A DNA stretch of 64,000 nt from Galdieria partita (taxonomy: Eukaryota; Rhodophyta; Bangiophyceae; Galdieriales; Galdieriaceae): positions 62,001 through 126,000 of the forward strand of contig BQMJ01000050.1 in the NCBI GenBank assembly GCA_025991245.1. Direction: 5' to 3'. The position numbers and the translations under genes were made by a program. A model generated the notes under the pieces. It worked only from the letters and a program-made list of their open reading frames with translations. It did no database searches and was not told the DNA's origin. Below are positions 12,471-22,624 of the stretch, one piece after another (the first letter of the stretch is position 1; every line of letters begins with the position of its first letter).

Positions 12471-12531
12471 CCGATGCGAAATGAGAAAATTCCTAAATTA
12501 ACTCTTCCAACAGCTTCCTGTTGTATCCTCC

Positions 12532-13251
12532 ATGTCTCTCTTACAACCTATTGTAGCACCTTCCATATTATCAGCAGACTTTGCAAATCTTGCAGAAGAG
12601 TGTAAGCAAGTATTAGATGCTGGAGCAGATTGGCTTCATGTGGATATTATGGATGGAAACTTTGTAAACAACTTGACTATAGGTCCTCCAGTTGTCAAGT
12701 GTCTTCGAAAGCACACTCTTGCGTATTTCGACTGTCACTTGATGGTCAACGACCCTTTGAAATGGGTTGAAATATTCGGTAGTGTGGGAGCTTCCGGTTA
12801 TACTTTTCACTTGGAGGCAATAGAACCTGATCCCCAAAACTGGACCAGAGCTTCAGAAAAGGTGGTTGCACTTTGTAAAGATATTCGGCTTCATGGTATG
12901 AAAGTGGGTATTTCTATCAAGCCCCATACTCCTTGGCAAGCATTGGAGCCTTATATATTGGCTGGTTGTGTGGATATGGTATTGATCATGACAGTAGAGC
13001 CTGGCTTTGGAGGACAAAAGTTTATACCAGAAACAGTATCCAAAGTAGTTTCTCTTCGTAAACTATTTCCACAGTTGAATATTGAAGTAGATGGAGGAAT
13101 CGCACCCAATACTATTGAACAAGTAGCCAAAGCTGGAGCCAATATTGCAGTTGCTGGTAGTGCCATTTTTGGTGCCGATGATAGAAAACAAGTTATCTCA
13201 TTATTGAAGCAAACCTTATATGAAGGAATTCATAGTTTATGTTCCGAATAA
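12532..13251 (+). CDS. RPE: Ribulose-phosphate 3-epimerase
   Basis: The single-exon product of 239 residues is full length for the family. It begins PIVAPSILSADFANL, with HVDIMDGNF (catalytic Asp), DCHLMV (metal His), EPGFGGQKF (phosphate loop) and VDGGI (second catalytic Asp). The enzyme interconverts ribulose 5-phosphate and xylulose 5-phosphate in the pentose phosphate and Calvin cycles. There is no N-terminal extension, so this is likely the cytosolic isoform, which is inference. Its stop lies only 11 nt from the end of the convergent TrmH gene. Confidence 0.97.
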   Translation: MSLLQPIVAPSILSADFANLAEECKQVLDAGADWLHVDIMDGNFVNNLTIGPPVVKCLRKHTLAYFDCHLMVNDPLKWVEIFGSVGASGYTFHLEAIEPDPQNWTRASEKVVALCKDIRLHGMKVGISIKPHTPWQALEPYILAGCVDMVLIMTVEPGFGGQKFIPETVSKVVSLRKLFPQLNIEVDGGIAPNTIEQVAKAGANIAVAGSAIFGADDRKQVISLLKQTLYEGIHSLCSE

Positions 13252-13262
13252 CAAAGTTGTTT

Positions 13263-14339
13263 TTACAATTCAGGAAAATCAAAGCGATGTTTTTCTATGA
13301 GATGAGCTGCTCTTCTGGAGCCTCTTACTAACCATTTCGTGTACAACTCTTGCATCTCTTCTTGTCTCAAGTTGGGTTGAATACAGCCTTGTAACTTTAA
13401 ATGATATAGAAACATAGCACATGATACTGAAAGATTGAAACTCTGTGTAAAACCCACCATAGGTATGTACACCTTCATATCCGATAACTGCCGAATACCT
13501 TTACTAAGTCCTCGTTCTTCATTTCCAAATAAGAGACAAAGTCGAGAATATTTTGTAAAGTCAATTTGGTCTATGGGCACTGCATCTTGGTCCAAACAAG
13601 CCTATATCCACCCACTTCAAAGATAAAGTTGTGGAAAAGAATTGTACTTACGGCAATAAGTACCATATCTTGTTGTTTTAGTGTTTCAACTGCATCATAT
13701 AAATTCTTATAGCGATGGATACTCATCCACTTATCGGCACTCATTGCCACTCCGTCTGCATATTGAAAGGGTTCAAAAGCTTCTACCACGTGTACGTGTT
13801 GAATACCGTGACCTTCACAAGTCCGAATGCAAGCTGCTCCATTATGGGGGTCGTGCAAGTTTTCAAACAACACTTGAACAGACCCACAGCGTAGCATCAG
13901 AGTCTGTTCCATCTTTTCTAACCGACTTTTCTTCAATTGCTGACGCAACAGGTCCAATAAAGGGGTTCTCTTGATCACACTTCCGTAAGGAGAACTCGAA
14001 CAGATATTATTGTTTGTCTTTCCATTAGCTTCAAGATAGGGTTGTTGACAACTCTTCATGGCCTTTTCAAAGCCCGTAAAAGAAAGACTGTCGTTCTCAT
14101 TGGTCTAAAACACACACACACACACACATATCAACAACATCCAACTGAAACAAAGCTCAGCTTACATTTTCCATATGACAAAACTTTTTAAGAAACACAC
14201 TACTCAAAAAATATCTAGGGCTTTTTACTTTTCTATGACAATATATTTTCCAAATGTTGCTACTTGATAAACCGCCGAATACCGAACCAACTCTTTCTCC
14301 CCATACAATGTTGGGATCCACATAACCACAATACTTCAT
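13263..14339 (-). CDS. TrmH/SpoU-family 2'-O-ribose RNA methyltransferase
   Basis: Three exons (14166-14339, 13652-14104, 13263-13601) give 321 residues if translation starts at 14339. The SPOUT domain shows VLFENLHDPHNGAACIRTCEG (motif 1), LLFGNEERGLS (motif 2) and IPMVGFTQSFNLSVSCAMFL (motif 3), which form the trefoil knot and S-adenosylmethionine site. Homologues methylate the ribose of G18 in tRNA. The first 58 codons are unlike the rest and may be a targeting peptide; an alternative ATG lies at 14174. The upstream start sits 2 nt after the IMPACT stop. Intron 1 contains a CA repeat. Confidence 0.85.
14111..14128. repeat. (CA)9 microsatellite
   Basis: Nine CA units lie inside the first intron of the TrmH-type gene. 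In the gene's sense the run is (TG)9 and sits shortly before the acceptor. Confidence 0.95.
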
Positions 14340-14341
14340 GC

Positions 14342-15676
14342 TCAACCTTGTTTTGGATACTTGTGATCTAAAGCTGATTTGGCAGCCTGTTGAATATGAT
14401 GAAAACGAACTGGTCCCAATAAAATACCCTAAAATAATCATATCAAGACTACTTATTTTCTCACTATTCAATAGTTTCCTGTACCCCAAACCATCTACAG
14501 ACTACCAACAATACATTATGGATATTACGATTCTATTCACATGTAATAAAAGAACTGTCTTAGTCTACAAATATGGCAAACAAGTTTCCTTACAACAAGT
14601 AATTGTAAAATACGCTGTCCTCCTCCTTTTTCTCCATCATCGTCCCAATCCTATAGAATAAAAAAGTCTTCTCAACCAGGAAAAAGTACCTACTTGAATC
14701 AAATGGCCATGAGATGTGACTATTCTCCAAGATGCAATGAGATGAGTAGCTGAGCCAATCTTGCGATGTTGATGCAGACTATTCAAAAGACTTTTTCAAG
14801 ATATAATTCTGTCATCAAGTAATCCAAATGACAAAGACTAACATACTTATCTATCTTGTTTTCATCATCCACTTCAATTACAAGTCCTTGAAATACGCTC
14901 TTTCGATCAACCAACACTTGTCCCAAACAACATTCTTCAATAGCATTGTCCTCTTTATGATGCCAACGAGAATCTTCTAAAGAAACGTCATATGGTTGCT
15001 CTTGTTCTCTTTCTTCCTCCATTATGGGACCATATTGACTATCATAACTATATATTCCAATATATAATAGATGTATTATTCAGAATAGATATTCAACATG
15101 GATATTCTTACAAGTCTTGCAACTTTTCTCTACAAAACTCTGTCATTTCATACAATATCGGTCCTATTCAAAAGTATAAACCAATGTCTGATAGAGTACC
15201 ACCAACCTCCTCTTTCATCAAACTTGTCTCTCAACAAAGACACAATCTGATGCTAATAAAACAGTTGAATAAACAAGTAAAACAAGTATTTCATCCTCCA
15301 TACTCGCGTTTCTTTCGGTACCCAACGGGCCTGAACCAACACTTGTGGCTTGTCATGTTGAGGATACTCCTCAATAACAACAACAAATCATATCAAACCT
15401 ATCACATAGTCTAAGATAGCCTTACCGATGGAAGATAAAATTGAACCAATGCAGTCCTTTTAACACCCATTTATTAAAACTGGCGACAACTCTTACCAAA
15501 ACAAAGTTCGCTCACCTATCGGATATAAATAACTGAACACTTAAAGTTTCTTGTTCAGGGTTCCAGAACAAGTCTTCGCCGTAAATGAGCTAAACAAACA
15601 AAGGTATGAACTAACAGCCAAGTCCAAACAGACAAACCTTCAACGCTTGTCGTTCTTCTGCCAAAGATTCCTTCAT
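14342..15676 (-). CDS. RWD-IMPACT (UPF0029) protein, 11 small exons
   Basis: Eleven exons of 31 to 201 nt sum to 792 nt, giving 263 residues. The N-terminal RWD domain shows LIYGEDLFWNPE and EYPQHDKPQV and ends near FCREKLQDF. The C-terminal IMPACT domain has ATHLIASWRI, QDWDDDGEKGGGQRILQLL and VVCRWFGGILLGP, all hallmark blocks. IMPACT proteins compete with GCN2 for GCN1 and tune the amino-acid starvation response on ribosomes. The RWD domain is the GCN1-binding part in characterised members. Introns run from 43 to about 65 nt; two have GTT-type donors (GTTTGT, GTTGGT). The start ATG opens MKESLAEERQALK at 15676. Confidence 0.88.
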
Positions 15677-15780
15677 AGGAGAAAGAGAGAAAGCTCATTT
15701 ATTATTGGAAAAAGCTTATCCCTCTTTTGGAATCGATCCAAAAAAATAATCAAACAGCATCAGTTAGTTATAACACAACT

Positions 15781-17019
15781 TTAACTTGACAAGGAATCTG
15801 TAGAAAGTTTTTCACTTGTTCTACTCTCATTCTCATGACAAAAACTTTCACTGATTCCTCTTTGATACCAACGAGTGGTCAATTCATATGTGGCAAAGGT
15901 TACTACACAAGCTGGAACCGTTCTTGCCAAATTGGCTAAAAAGCCTCGATAAAAACCTCGAAGACCTTCATTTCGATATATTTCCTTGGACATGCTCACA
16001 AAACGCAACTGACGTGATGAGGATGCCATCTCCTTTGAGCCACTAATTTGCAGTCTTGAACGTAAAACTTCATGTGGATATGCAACACAACTTGCTACAA
16101 CCTATCATGCAGTTCATCAATCATCACATTTGTATCTGGATTCTCTTCTACCTTTGATAATGAAGAGGCTATAAAAATATCGATTGTGGTACATTCTTGA
16201 TCCATTCTTTGGTTACCCAGCGTTCTCTTAATATGCTCATAAGCTGGAAACTGTACTGCAACATGTATCAAACCTAACAACGTGGGAAGCAATCCTCTAT
16301 AAAGAGCCCAAAAACCTTCTTCTTTGGTAATCATAGCCAATGCACCCCAAACAGATCGATATTTGCGATATTCCGGTATCTTTGCCTAGCAAGAAACGTC
16401 AAGTCTATCTATCCTCTCTTCCAAGTATAAGTATACTTACTTCTGCCTGCATTCTAGTTTTCACCAACCACAAGGGTGCCGTCACTAATGCAGTAACCGT
16501 TCCCGCTCCCATAGCTGACAACATGAAATTCAACGAATCCCAATGCTTCAATCTAAAAGCCAAGTCTCTTTTCAACTCCTCATAAGTGACCCAGTATATA
16601 CTCCAGTTGGGAATAAATGCCCATAAACTTGCAGATAAACCTCTATAATATCCCCTCACTCCTTCTTCCCTAATCATGACTTTCAACGCGTCTAACATCC
16701 CGCTATATTTCAACACTGGATGCGTGTGTTTACATTGTGCCTTTAGATTGGCTGCAATATGATGTTGTACTTGGAGTCGTGTTTTTGCCACATCTAAGGG
16801 GCTCAGCACAACAGTATTAACTATACCTGCAGAGGCGCCAGCTGCTGCTTGAACAAAGCGCAAAATGGGTAGCGAAACATCATCAGGTTTACCAGACTCC
16901 TTTCTAGGAAACCCTTCCCGTTTAAGAGACTCGTACTGCTTATTTGAAGAAAATGGAAGCTGCTGTTGTTGTCCCATAAAAAACTCGAAACAACTTGGTA
17001 GTTGCTGCAATCGTGTCAT
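15781..17019 (-). CDS. Mitochondrial carrier family protein (NAD+/FAD/folate carrier type)
   Basis: Three exons (16441-17019, 16152-16385, 15781-16101) give 377 residues with three solcar repeats. Their signatures are PLDVAKTRLQ, PLWLVKTRMQ and PHEVLRSRLQ. The PLWLVKTR and YPHEVLR variants, with PNWSIYW in repeat 1, are typical of the SLC25A32/33/36 and NDT branch that moves NAD+, FAD, folate or pyrimidine nucleotides, so the substrate class is a family inference. The 50-nt intron before repeat 3 is open in one frame but its removal restores the third signature. The frame extends upstream only through a TTG, so the ATG at 17019 was taken. Confidence 0.85.
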
Positions 17020-17355
17020 GGTTTGCTTGCAACCAGCAGAACGTATTTCTTGTCTATTTATGAATAGATAAAACTTTGCCAACTAATATTTTCATGAAAA
17101 AATAAAACAACCAAGTGGGTTGGCTACTTGACCCTCTTCTCTCTCTCCATCACTCGTCCAAAAGAAATAGTGAGCGAATATCGATCGATGACTCAACACA
17201 TCCGATACAATTCTCTTTGAAGTTGTTTATTTTTCATAGTGTCATGTTCTAGTAACAATAAAATACTCATCATATGGAATCTACAAGAGTTTTGTTCAAT
17301 AACTTGTCACATGGAACTGAAACTTTGTGGTGAATTGATTGTGGTGTGATTCAAG
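17020..17355. other. Divergent promoter region between carrier and VHS-GAT genes
   Basis: About 335 nt contain the 5' flanks of two divergent genes. A pyrimidine-rich stretch with several ctct runs lies near 17130-17150. No ORF or motif was recognised with confidence. Confidence 0.6.
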
Positions 17356-18971
17356 ATGAGTTCCTCCTCCCCTGTGAAGAGTCCGAGAGAAGATAAACTT
17401 CGAAAGAGTTCAGCACTGGCAATGTCCAAAGTCAGTGGCATGTTTAGAGCTATAACACCCAAGAGTGAATTAGAAAGCACTATTCTAAAGGCAACCGCTT
17501 CGTCGCTCAAGGAACCCAACTGGAAACTCAACATGAAGGTAAAGAATCTGGTGCCCCAAGTATAGGCTATACAATGGGTTACTAATGTTGCCTCTTTTCT
17601 TTCTGATTGATTAGGTATGCGACTTGATTAAGAAGGAAGCTCCTTCCACAAGCAACCTGCAAGAGATTGTACGCTATATTTGCAAGCGCGTAAAGCATCC
17701 CGACGAGAAAGTAGCTTTGAACGCTCTCGTGTTGCTGGAAACCACAGTGAAAAATGGAAAACCAGTGTACTACAAGGCAGTTGCTGACAGAGGAATTCCC
17801 AAACTTTTAAAGGTGGTCTACAACCCCCTTACTTCGCAACTTGTTCGAAACCGGATTTTGCAGTTGATGGACATTTGGGCAGATGCTTTTCAACCCGTAG
17901 AAGACAATATGCCGCAGTTTAAGGAAGCGTATCAGGAACTGTTAAAAAGAGGGTTCGACTTTCCTCCAAGGTCGAATGACAGCTTAGTTCCTGTGATTCA
18001 AGTAGACGAAGACCCAGAGTTGGCAGCAACTTTAGCATCTTCTAGAGCAGAAGCTTCAAGTTCGGTACGTTCAATTGCTTCAGAAATCATTGATTGCAAG
18101 AATAACCACTGGAGATTAGGTCGATACAGACCATTCCATACCAAGTCTACAATATTCTCCTAGTTCCCATAGTACGCGAGAGTTGGAAAAGTTGCGTGAG
18201 GAGTTGAAAGAGACAAATGGAATTGTTAGGTTATTCGAAGAAACCATTTCTTTCATAAAACCAGAAACAGATGATCCGAGTGAAGTGGATTTAGCAAGAG
18301 AACTTTATGGGAAGGTCACTACTTTGCATGAACGACTTTCTTCTTTATTAGAGAATGTTTCTGATGAAGATATAATCAACAAATGTTTAACCTTGAATGA
18401 TTTTATTTTACAAGTACTTGCCGAGTATGAGTCGAAAGTCTCTATTCACCAAACAATAGTTGATTCGGGAAAGTCTTCTGTCGAGATGAAGAACACTCAG
18501 AATCTGTCGGATGATATATCGAAAGCTCCGTATAATGAGGACAATTCTTCGAAAGCAGTTCCGGCTTGGTTAAAAGCGAGTGTTCCTGTATCTTCGGCAG
18601 ATTTTCTTAAGAACCATTCCAATGTATCAAACCAATCTGTGGAGAACAGAGTGGCGGATGGTGATAGTGTTACAAGTGCTACCACTAGTGACCATTTTAT
18701 GAACCATGAAGTATCGAACTATTCTTCTAAAAGTAATTCCTCTGTTACCCACAGCATTTCAGGTGCAGATAATGTGGACTTGATTGGTTTAAGTGAAGAG
18801 AAGAATGTCAAGCCTTCAAAAGACAGAAAGGAAATATCAACACCCAAAAATGAGACTTCAGATCCTTTTGATGAGCTTTTTGCCTCCACAATAGTCAATA
18901 GTGAACCTTCTCATTCCTCAAAGAAACTTCCAGACTCTTTCGCTGATTTGCTTATAGAAGATGAGAAATGA
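17356..18971 (+). CDS. VHS-GAT endosomal adaptor (TOM1-like)
   Basis: Three exons (17356-17538, 17615-18064, 18120-18971) give 494 residues. Residues about 30-175 form a VHS domain (LESTILKATASSL, NALVLLETTVKNG, RNRILQLMDIWADAF). After a linker, a GAT domain of about 90 residues starts at STRELEKLREEL. The tail is Ser-rich and disordered, with DLIGLSEE, DPFDELF and SFADLLIEDE, which look like clathrin- or adaptor-binding short motifs. TOM1-like proteins bind ubiquitinated cargo on endosomes and stand in for ESCRT-0 in plants. Introns are 76 and 55 nt. The second is required for frame. Confidence 0.88.
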
Positions 18972-19063
18972 AAGTGTATTCTATTTCTAATGTATTCTGT
19001 ATTGTTGTCAGTGCAGAGTGAGATTCGTTGCGTTTCTTTCTATTGTATAGTTAGCGTAAATGA

Positions 19064-19456
19064 ATGAAAGATTTTTACAGGATAAATAGGAAAAAAAGTA
19101 GCTTTGATTCTTCATTGGATTCGTCGAGAATGAACACCGACGAAAGCACGGAAAAGGATACAAAAGTTAGCATAACTAAAGTTTCTAAAAATATTATTAC
19201 TGTTGCTATAAAAGGAGAAGACCACACTCTAGGAAACGTGGTCCGTTATCTACTTTTGAAAAACAAACAAGTTGAATTTGCTGGATACAACATACCCCAT
19301 CCTAGTGAAAATGTACTACACCTGAGAGTTCAAACCAAGCTAGACGTCGACTGTAAGCAAGTGCTTGTAGACACTCTGAAAACCTTGAAAACCATTTGCG
19401 ATAACTTGGAGGAGAAGTACATTCAACTGTTTGACCAATCCATGGAAACTTGTTAG
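19064..19456 (+). CDS. RPC19: RNA polymerase I/III subunit AC19 (RPC19)
   Basis: One exon encodes 130 residues. The core matches the small alpha-like subunit shared by RNA polymerases I and III: DHTLGNVVRYLLLKN, VEFAGYNIPHPSE and LHLRVQTK. The PHPSE block separates AC19 from the Pol II subunit RPB11. It dimerises with AC40 to start polymerase assembly in the nucleus. The first 45 residues are polar and unconserved, as usual. Two in-frame Met codons (19064, and inside SSRMNTDES) could serve as start. Confidence 0.9.
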   Translation: MKDFYRINRKKSSFDSSLDSSRMNTDESTEKDTKVSITKVSKNIITVAIKGEDHTLGNVVRYLLLKNKQVEFAGYNIPHPSENVLHLRVQTKLDVDCKQVLVDTLKTLKTICDNLEEKYIQLFDQSMETC

Positions 19457-19697
19457 GTCGTTCCCTTTTGAAACCACAACTTTTGCTCTTTACAAGTTGG
19501 TTGCATTGGCTTCTTAAAACAAAAGGTAGTGAAAATATAATAGGTAGCAGCCTCCTAAACAACTTTTTTTTTAAAGAAGATCCCAAGTTGGTATGTATGA
19601 ATACAGAAAGTGTGGTTGTGAGGGATTCATGAAAGTTGTCTTGGAAAGTAGATATATATAATGTTGATGTACAACAATACAATTAAAACAATATTAG

Positions 19698-21092
19698 TTA
19701 GACAGACCATACTTTGACGGTGCCATCTAGAGAAGCCGATACAACAGCCTTGGACTTGGCATAAGAGCAGAGACTACTAGTTTTTGTACTAAAACGTTCT
19801 TGTACACCGTAGTCTTTCATTTCTTCTTGACCCATGTCTACCAAGATGATATCTCGCACAGAACTAGAATGTCCTTGAAATCTAGACTGTCTTTGATAAG
19901 TATCGATATCATATGCATATAGATTCGTTTCACAAGATAACACAAGCAAATCTTCATCAAAACACAAGGCTCTTGATACTCCTTCCAAAGACAAATTTTC
20001 ATAGCATTGGCCATTTCGCAAGTCCCATAACTTTACAGTATGATCTGAAGATGCAGAAACCAACTTGGCTTCATCAAACTGAAGAGAATGAACACTACCC
20101 ATGTGACCTCTAAAGATGCGCTGACAATCTTTACTCCTTAAATCCCATAAACGAATAGTACGATCACTGCTTCCACTGACAACTGCATATTGCCATGATT
20201 GCACTGTGAACAAACCTCCTTCATGACCTTTCATTGTAGTCACTTGCTTTCCAGTTTCCATATCCCACTGTGCAATCGTCTTATCCAAGGAACCACTCAA
20301 TAATGTACGACTACTCAAATCACCATGAAGGGTTGAAACTCCTGCTACATGTCCCCTCAGAATTTGGCGATGACGATGAACGTCACTTTGCCAGTCAATA
20401 TCATAAGAAGGATTCACTTTTTCGTTTAATAAACACTTCTGCAGGGAGGATAAATCCCAAAGACATATAGTACAGTCACCAGAGCCTGTCGCAAGAATGT
20501 GGTCAGCAAAGAATACACTATGAACCCAACCAGTGTGCCCATATAACAAAGCTATTAATCTGTTATTCGCAAAATTCCACAACAATACTCTTCGGTCGCT
20601 TGAACCTGTTGCGAGCACATTGAAATCAGGTTGAAAATCAAGAGAAAGAACACCTCCAGAATGACCACAAAAGGTATGAAGACATATAGAGTTGCTCAAT
20701 TGTGGAGAGAAGTCTTCACAAGCGGGTTCATTTTCAACGTATTGCTCGTCTGCATTCAACTTGCGAATAAAATCCTCAAATTTCTTCCCTTCCTTGAAAA
20801 CCGAATCAAGCTGCAAATCAAGATCCTCAATATTCTTTTGAAGAATATCGTCCTTTTCTGAAAGTTGCTCAAGATTTTGTACCAAGGTAACTCGTTGTTC
20901 TACCAACTCGGTCAGACGAGAATCAACTGACTTTAGTTCTGCGTGCAACTGCCAACGAGTGTTGTCCAACTTCTTCCTCTCATCGAGCAAGTTTTTTCGT
21001 TGCTCCGAAAGTTTTTTAATAAGTTTAAAAATACTTGCGAAAGGGGTCTTTTCAACAGAAGGGTCCATTTGATCCGTCAAGTCCAAACCCAT
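19698..21092 (-). CDS. Coiled-coil WD40 protein, likely Mda1/Mdv1-type mitochondrial division factor
   Basis: One exon encodes 464 residues. Residues about 20-115 form a heptad-rich coiled coil (KLIKKLSEQRKNLLDERKK onward). From residue 135, seven WD40 repeats follow, with GHSGGVLSLDFQ, GHTGWVHSVFF, GHVAGVSTLHG, GHEGGLFTVQS and GHMGSVHSLQF starting blades and LWD or LWN closing them. This coiled-coil plus propeller order is that of Mdv1/Caf4 in yeast and Mda1 in Cyanidioschyzon, which link the dynamin ring to the mitochondrion. Assignment rests on architecture, so another WD40 protein is possible. An E2F-like palindrome sits about 40 nt upstream. Confidence 0.72.
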   Translation of the reverse strand: MGLDLTDQMDPSVEKTPFASIFKLIKKLSEQRKNLLDERKKLDNTRWQLHAELKSVDSRLTELVEQRVTLVQNLEQLSEKDDILQKNIEDLDLQLDSVFKEGKKFEDFIRKLNADEQYVENEPACEDFSPQLSNSICLHTFCGHSGGVLSLDFQPDFNVLATGSSDRRVLLWNFANNRLIALLYGHTGWVHSVFFADHILATGSGDCTICLWDLSSLQKCLLNEKVNPSYDIDWQSDVHRHRQILRGHVAGVSTLHGDLSSRTLLSGSLDKTIAQWDMETGKQVTTMKGHEGGLFTVQSWQYAVVSGSSDRTIRLWDLRSKDCQRIFRGHMGSVHSLQFDEAKLVSASSDHTVKLWDLRNGQCYENLSLEGVSRALCFDEDLLVLSCETNLYAYDIDTYQRQSRFQGHSSSVRDIILVDMGQEEMKDYGVQERFSTKTSSLCSYAKSKAVVSASLDGTVKVWSV

Positions 21093-21539
21093 AAGAAAGT
21101 CTACTCACATTCAGAAAAAAAATGCCAAATATTTTGGCGCCAAGTGAAAAGATTTTAAGAAAAATAATATCGACACAATCATTTACTTACACATAAACAG
21201 TACGCAGAATAAAACTTGCAGTAATTGATTTTAATATATCTAAGGTTGCCTCAAGTAGCCAGGAGAAGAAGCTTACAAAGGACTCTAGACATTGAGAAGA
21301 GAATACAGTATAGAATTTGATCAGGGTATCAATCGAAAGAAAGTTTCGAGAAAGCTCAGTTGCTTTGGGAACGAAATACGCAAGATGGATAAACTCAAAT
21401 ATCTTAAAGGTGAAGGGCTTTTAGGGTATAGCTAAACTCTTTCTTGCGAAATTTTCCGTTTTGGAGTAAGGTCCTTGTCAAACCAATCAATGAGTCAATT
21501 AAACCTTCTAGATAAGTTCCATACGAGTCCTTTATTCAG
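21093..21539. other. Intergenic region upstream of Mda1-like gene
   Basis: Apart from the E2F-like palindrome, the 447 nt between the two minus-strand genes hold no recognised gene. It includes the 3' flank of the GPR1/FUN34 gene. Confidence 0.6.
21132..21143. promoter_or_regulatory. E2F-like palindrome upstream of Mda1-like gene
   Basis: TTTTGGCGCCAA contains TTTGGCGC, an exact match to the E2F consensus TTTSSCGC, and near-matches it on the other strand. It ends 40 nt upstream of the start codon at 21092. Confidence 0.6.
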
Positions 21540-22316
21540 TCAACGAGAACGAAACATTTTTCCTGTCCTGTCCAGAAAAGGAATTCTATTGAATGTACCC
21601 AAAGGAAACACAGTACAACCACAATTGTCATTAACCAATACTGCCAATGCTATATACCAACCAAATCCAGACAGTGACAAACCAAAGATTCCACCTGGTA
21701 TCGTGCTATGAATGACTCCAAAGTCTGCGAGTATATACAAAATCAACATAATGACAAGAGATGTAAATGCTCCGACTGCTGCGACATGATGTGTGAAAGT
21801 TGCAATCCATAAAAAGATTGAATAGATAAGCCAACCGACTAAGAGAAAGCCGAGAGCATGATTTCCTTCATTTCCACCAAATACATACACTCTTTCACCT
21901 TCCATAGTTATAAGAAAACCTAAGGCAATCCAAAATGCACCGAACGAAGGATACACCATTACACCAAACATATTGTTTGTGAAGCAACACACCAATCCAT
22001 AAACAAATTGAACAGCCCCACCATAAAATAGAGCTTGTGGAGCAACAATCTGTAGAAAGGAGGCTGGAACCAGCTTCAGTTGAACCACTGCTAATAAAAA
22101 ATTAGTAAGACTAAATGCAGCAGTGCATAATGCACTGGGATCTGCTATCTTCCTTTTTTTGTTGGCTTTCAGCTCTGCAATAAGTTCTAAAAGTTCCTCT
22201 CTTAAATCTGTCACTCCTTTGAAGAACACTAAAGTGAATAACTCAAAGAAAGCCAAACAACTGACCTTACCATTGTATTTATTGTAAGGTGTAATATCAG
22301 CTGCCGAAGTTTCCAT
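21540..22316 (-). CDS. GPR1/FUN34/YaaH (SatP-type) acetate transporter
   Basis: The product has six hydrophobic helices and family blocks: DPSALCTAAFSLTNFLLA in place of the usual NPAPLG start, ALFYGGAVQFVYGL, and FGAFWIALGF. The family moves acetate or succinate with protons, or ammonium in older proposals. The frame reads through 22217-22270, a 54-nt stretch with GTAAGG donor and AAAG acceptor. Removing it joins YNKYNG to VTDLREELLEL and gives 240 residues; read-through gives 258. The intron form is preferred because the insert is hydrophobic and absent from the polar head normal for the family. The start is 309 nt from the divergent membrane protein start. Confidence 0.85.
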   Translation of the reverse strand: METSAADITPYNKYNGKVSCLAFFELFTLVFFKGVTDLREELLELIAELKANKKRKIADPSALCTAAFSLTNFLLAVVQLKLVPASFLQIVAPQALFYGGAVQFVYGLVCCFTNNMFGVMVYPSFGAFWIALGFLITMEGERVYVFGGNEGNHALGFLLVGWLIYSIFLWIATFTHHVAAVGAFTSLVIMLILYILADFGVIHSTIPGGIFGLSLSGFGWYIALAVLVNDNCGCTVFPLGTFNRIPFLDRTGKMFRSR

Positions 22317-22624
22317 TCGCTTTGTTCAAAGAAATATTATTGATCATTGAATGCAATTCTTAGGATCTTTTAAAGCCTATCTGGCATTTCTACTCGGTGA
22401 AATTCGTCATCTAGAAGTGAGCAGAAATCAGTTCTGGATGAAATTTGCTCGTGACGTCCATTTTCTTCTTCAGGACCAACCATTAAATGGAGATTTCAAT
22501 ATTCAAAAATTTTTGATAGAGGTTTCAACTTCATAGTGCATTCAGATTACCTTAAGTGAAATAAAACAATATAAAGTATGGCTGATACATATTCCTGTTT
22601 CTATAGTACAACTTCAATGATATT
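22317..22624. other. Region between divergent GPR1/FUN34 and four-helix protein genes
   Basis: About 308 nt. A 61-codon ORF (22351-22536, plus strand) is present but resembles nothing known. A splice acceptor at 22606 suggests that the downstream gene has an upstream exon or 5' UTR intron here, which could not be placed. Confidence 0.4.

Noticed and set aside
22351-22536. 61-codon plus-strand ORF upstream of the four-helix protein
   Set aside because: No family likeness and no phase-compatible junction to the next exon could be established.
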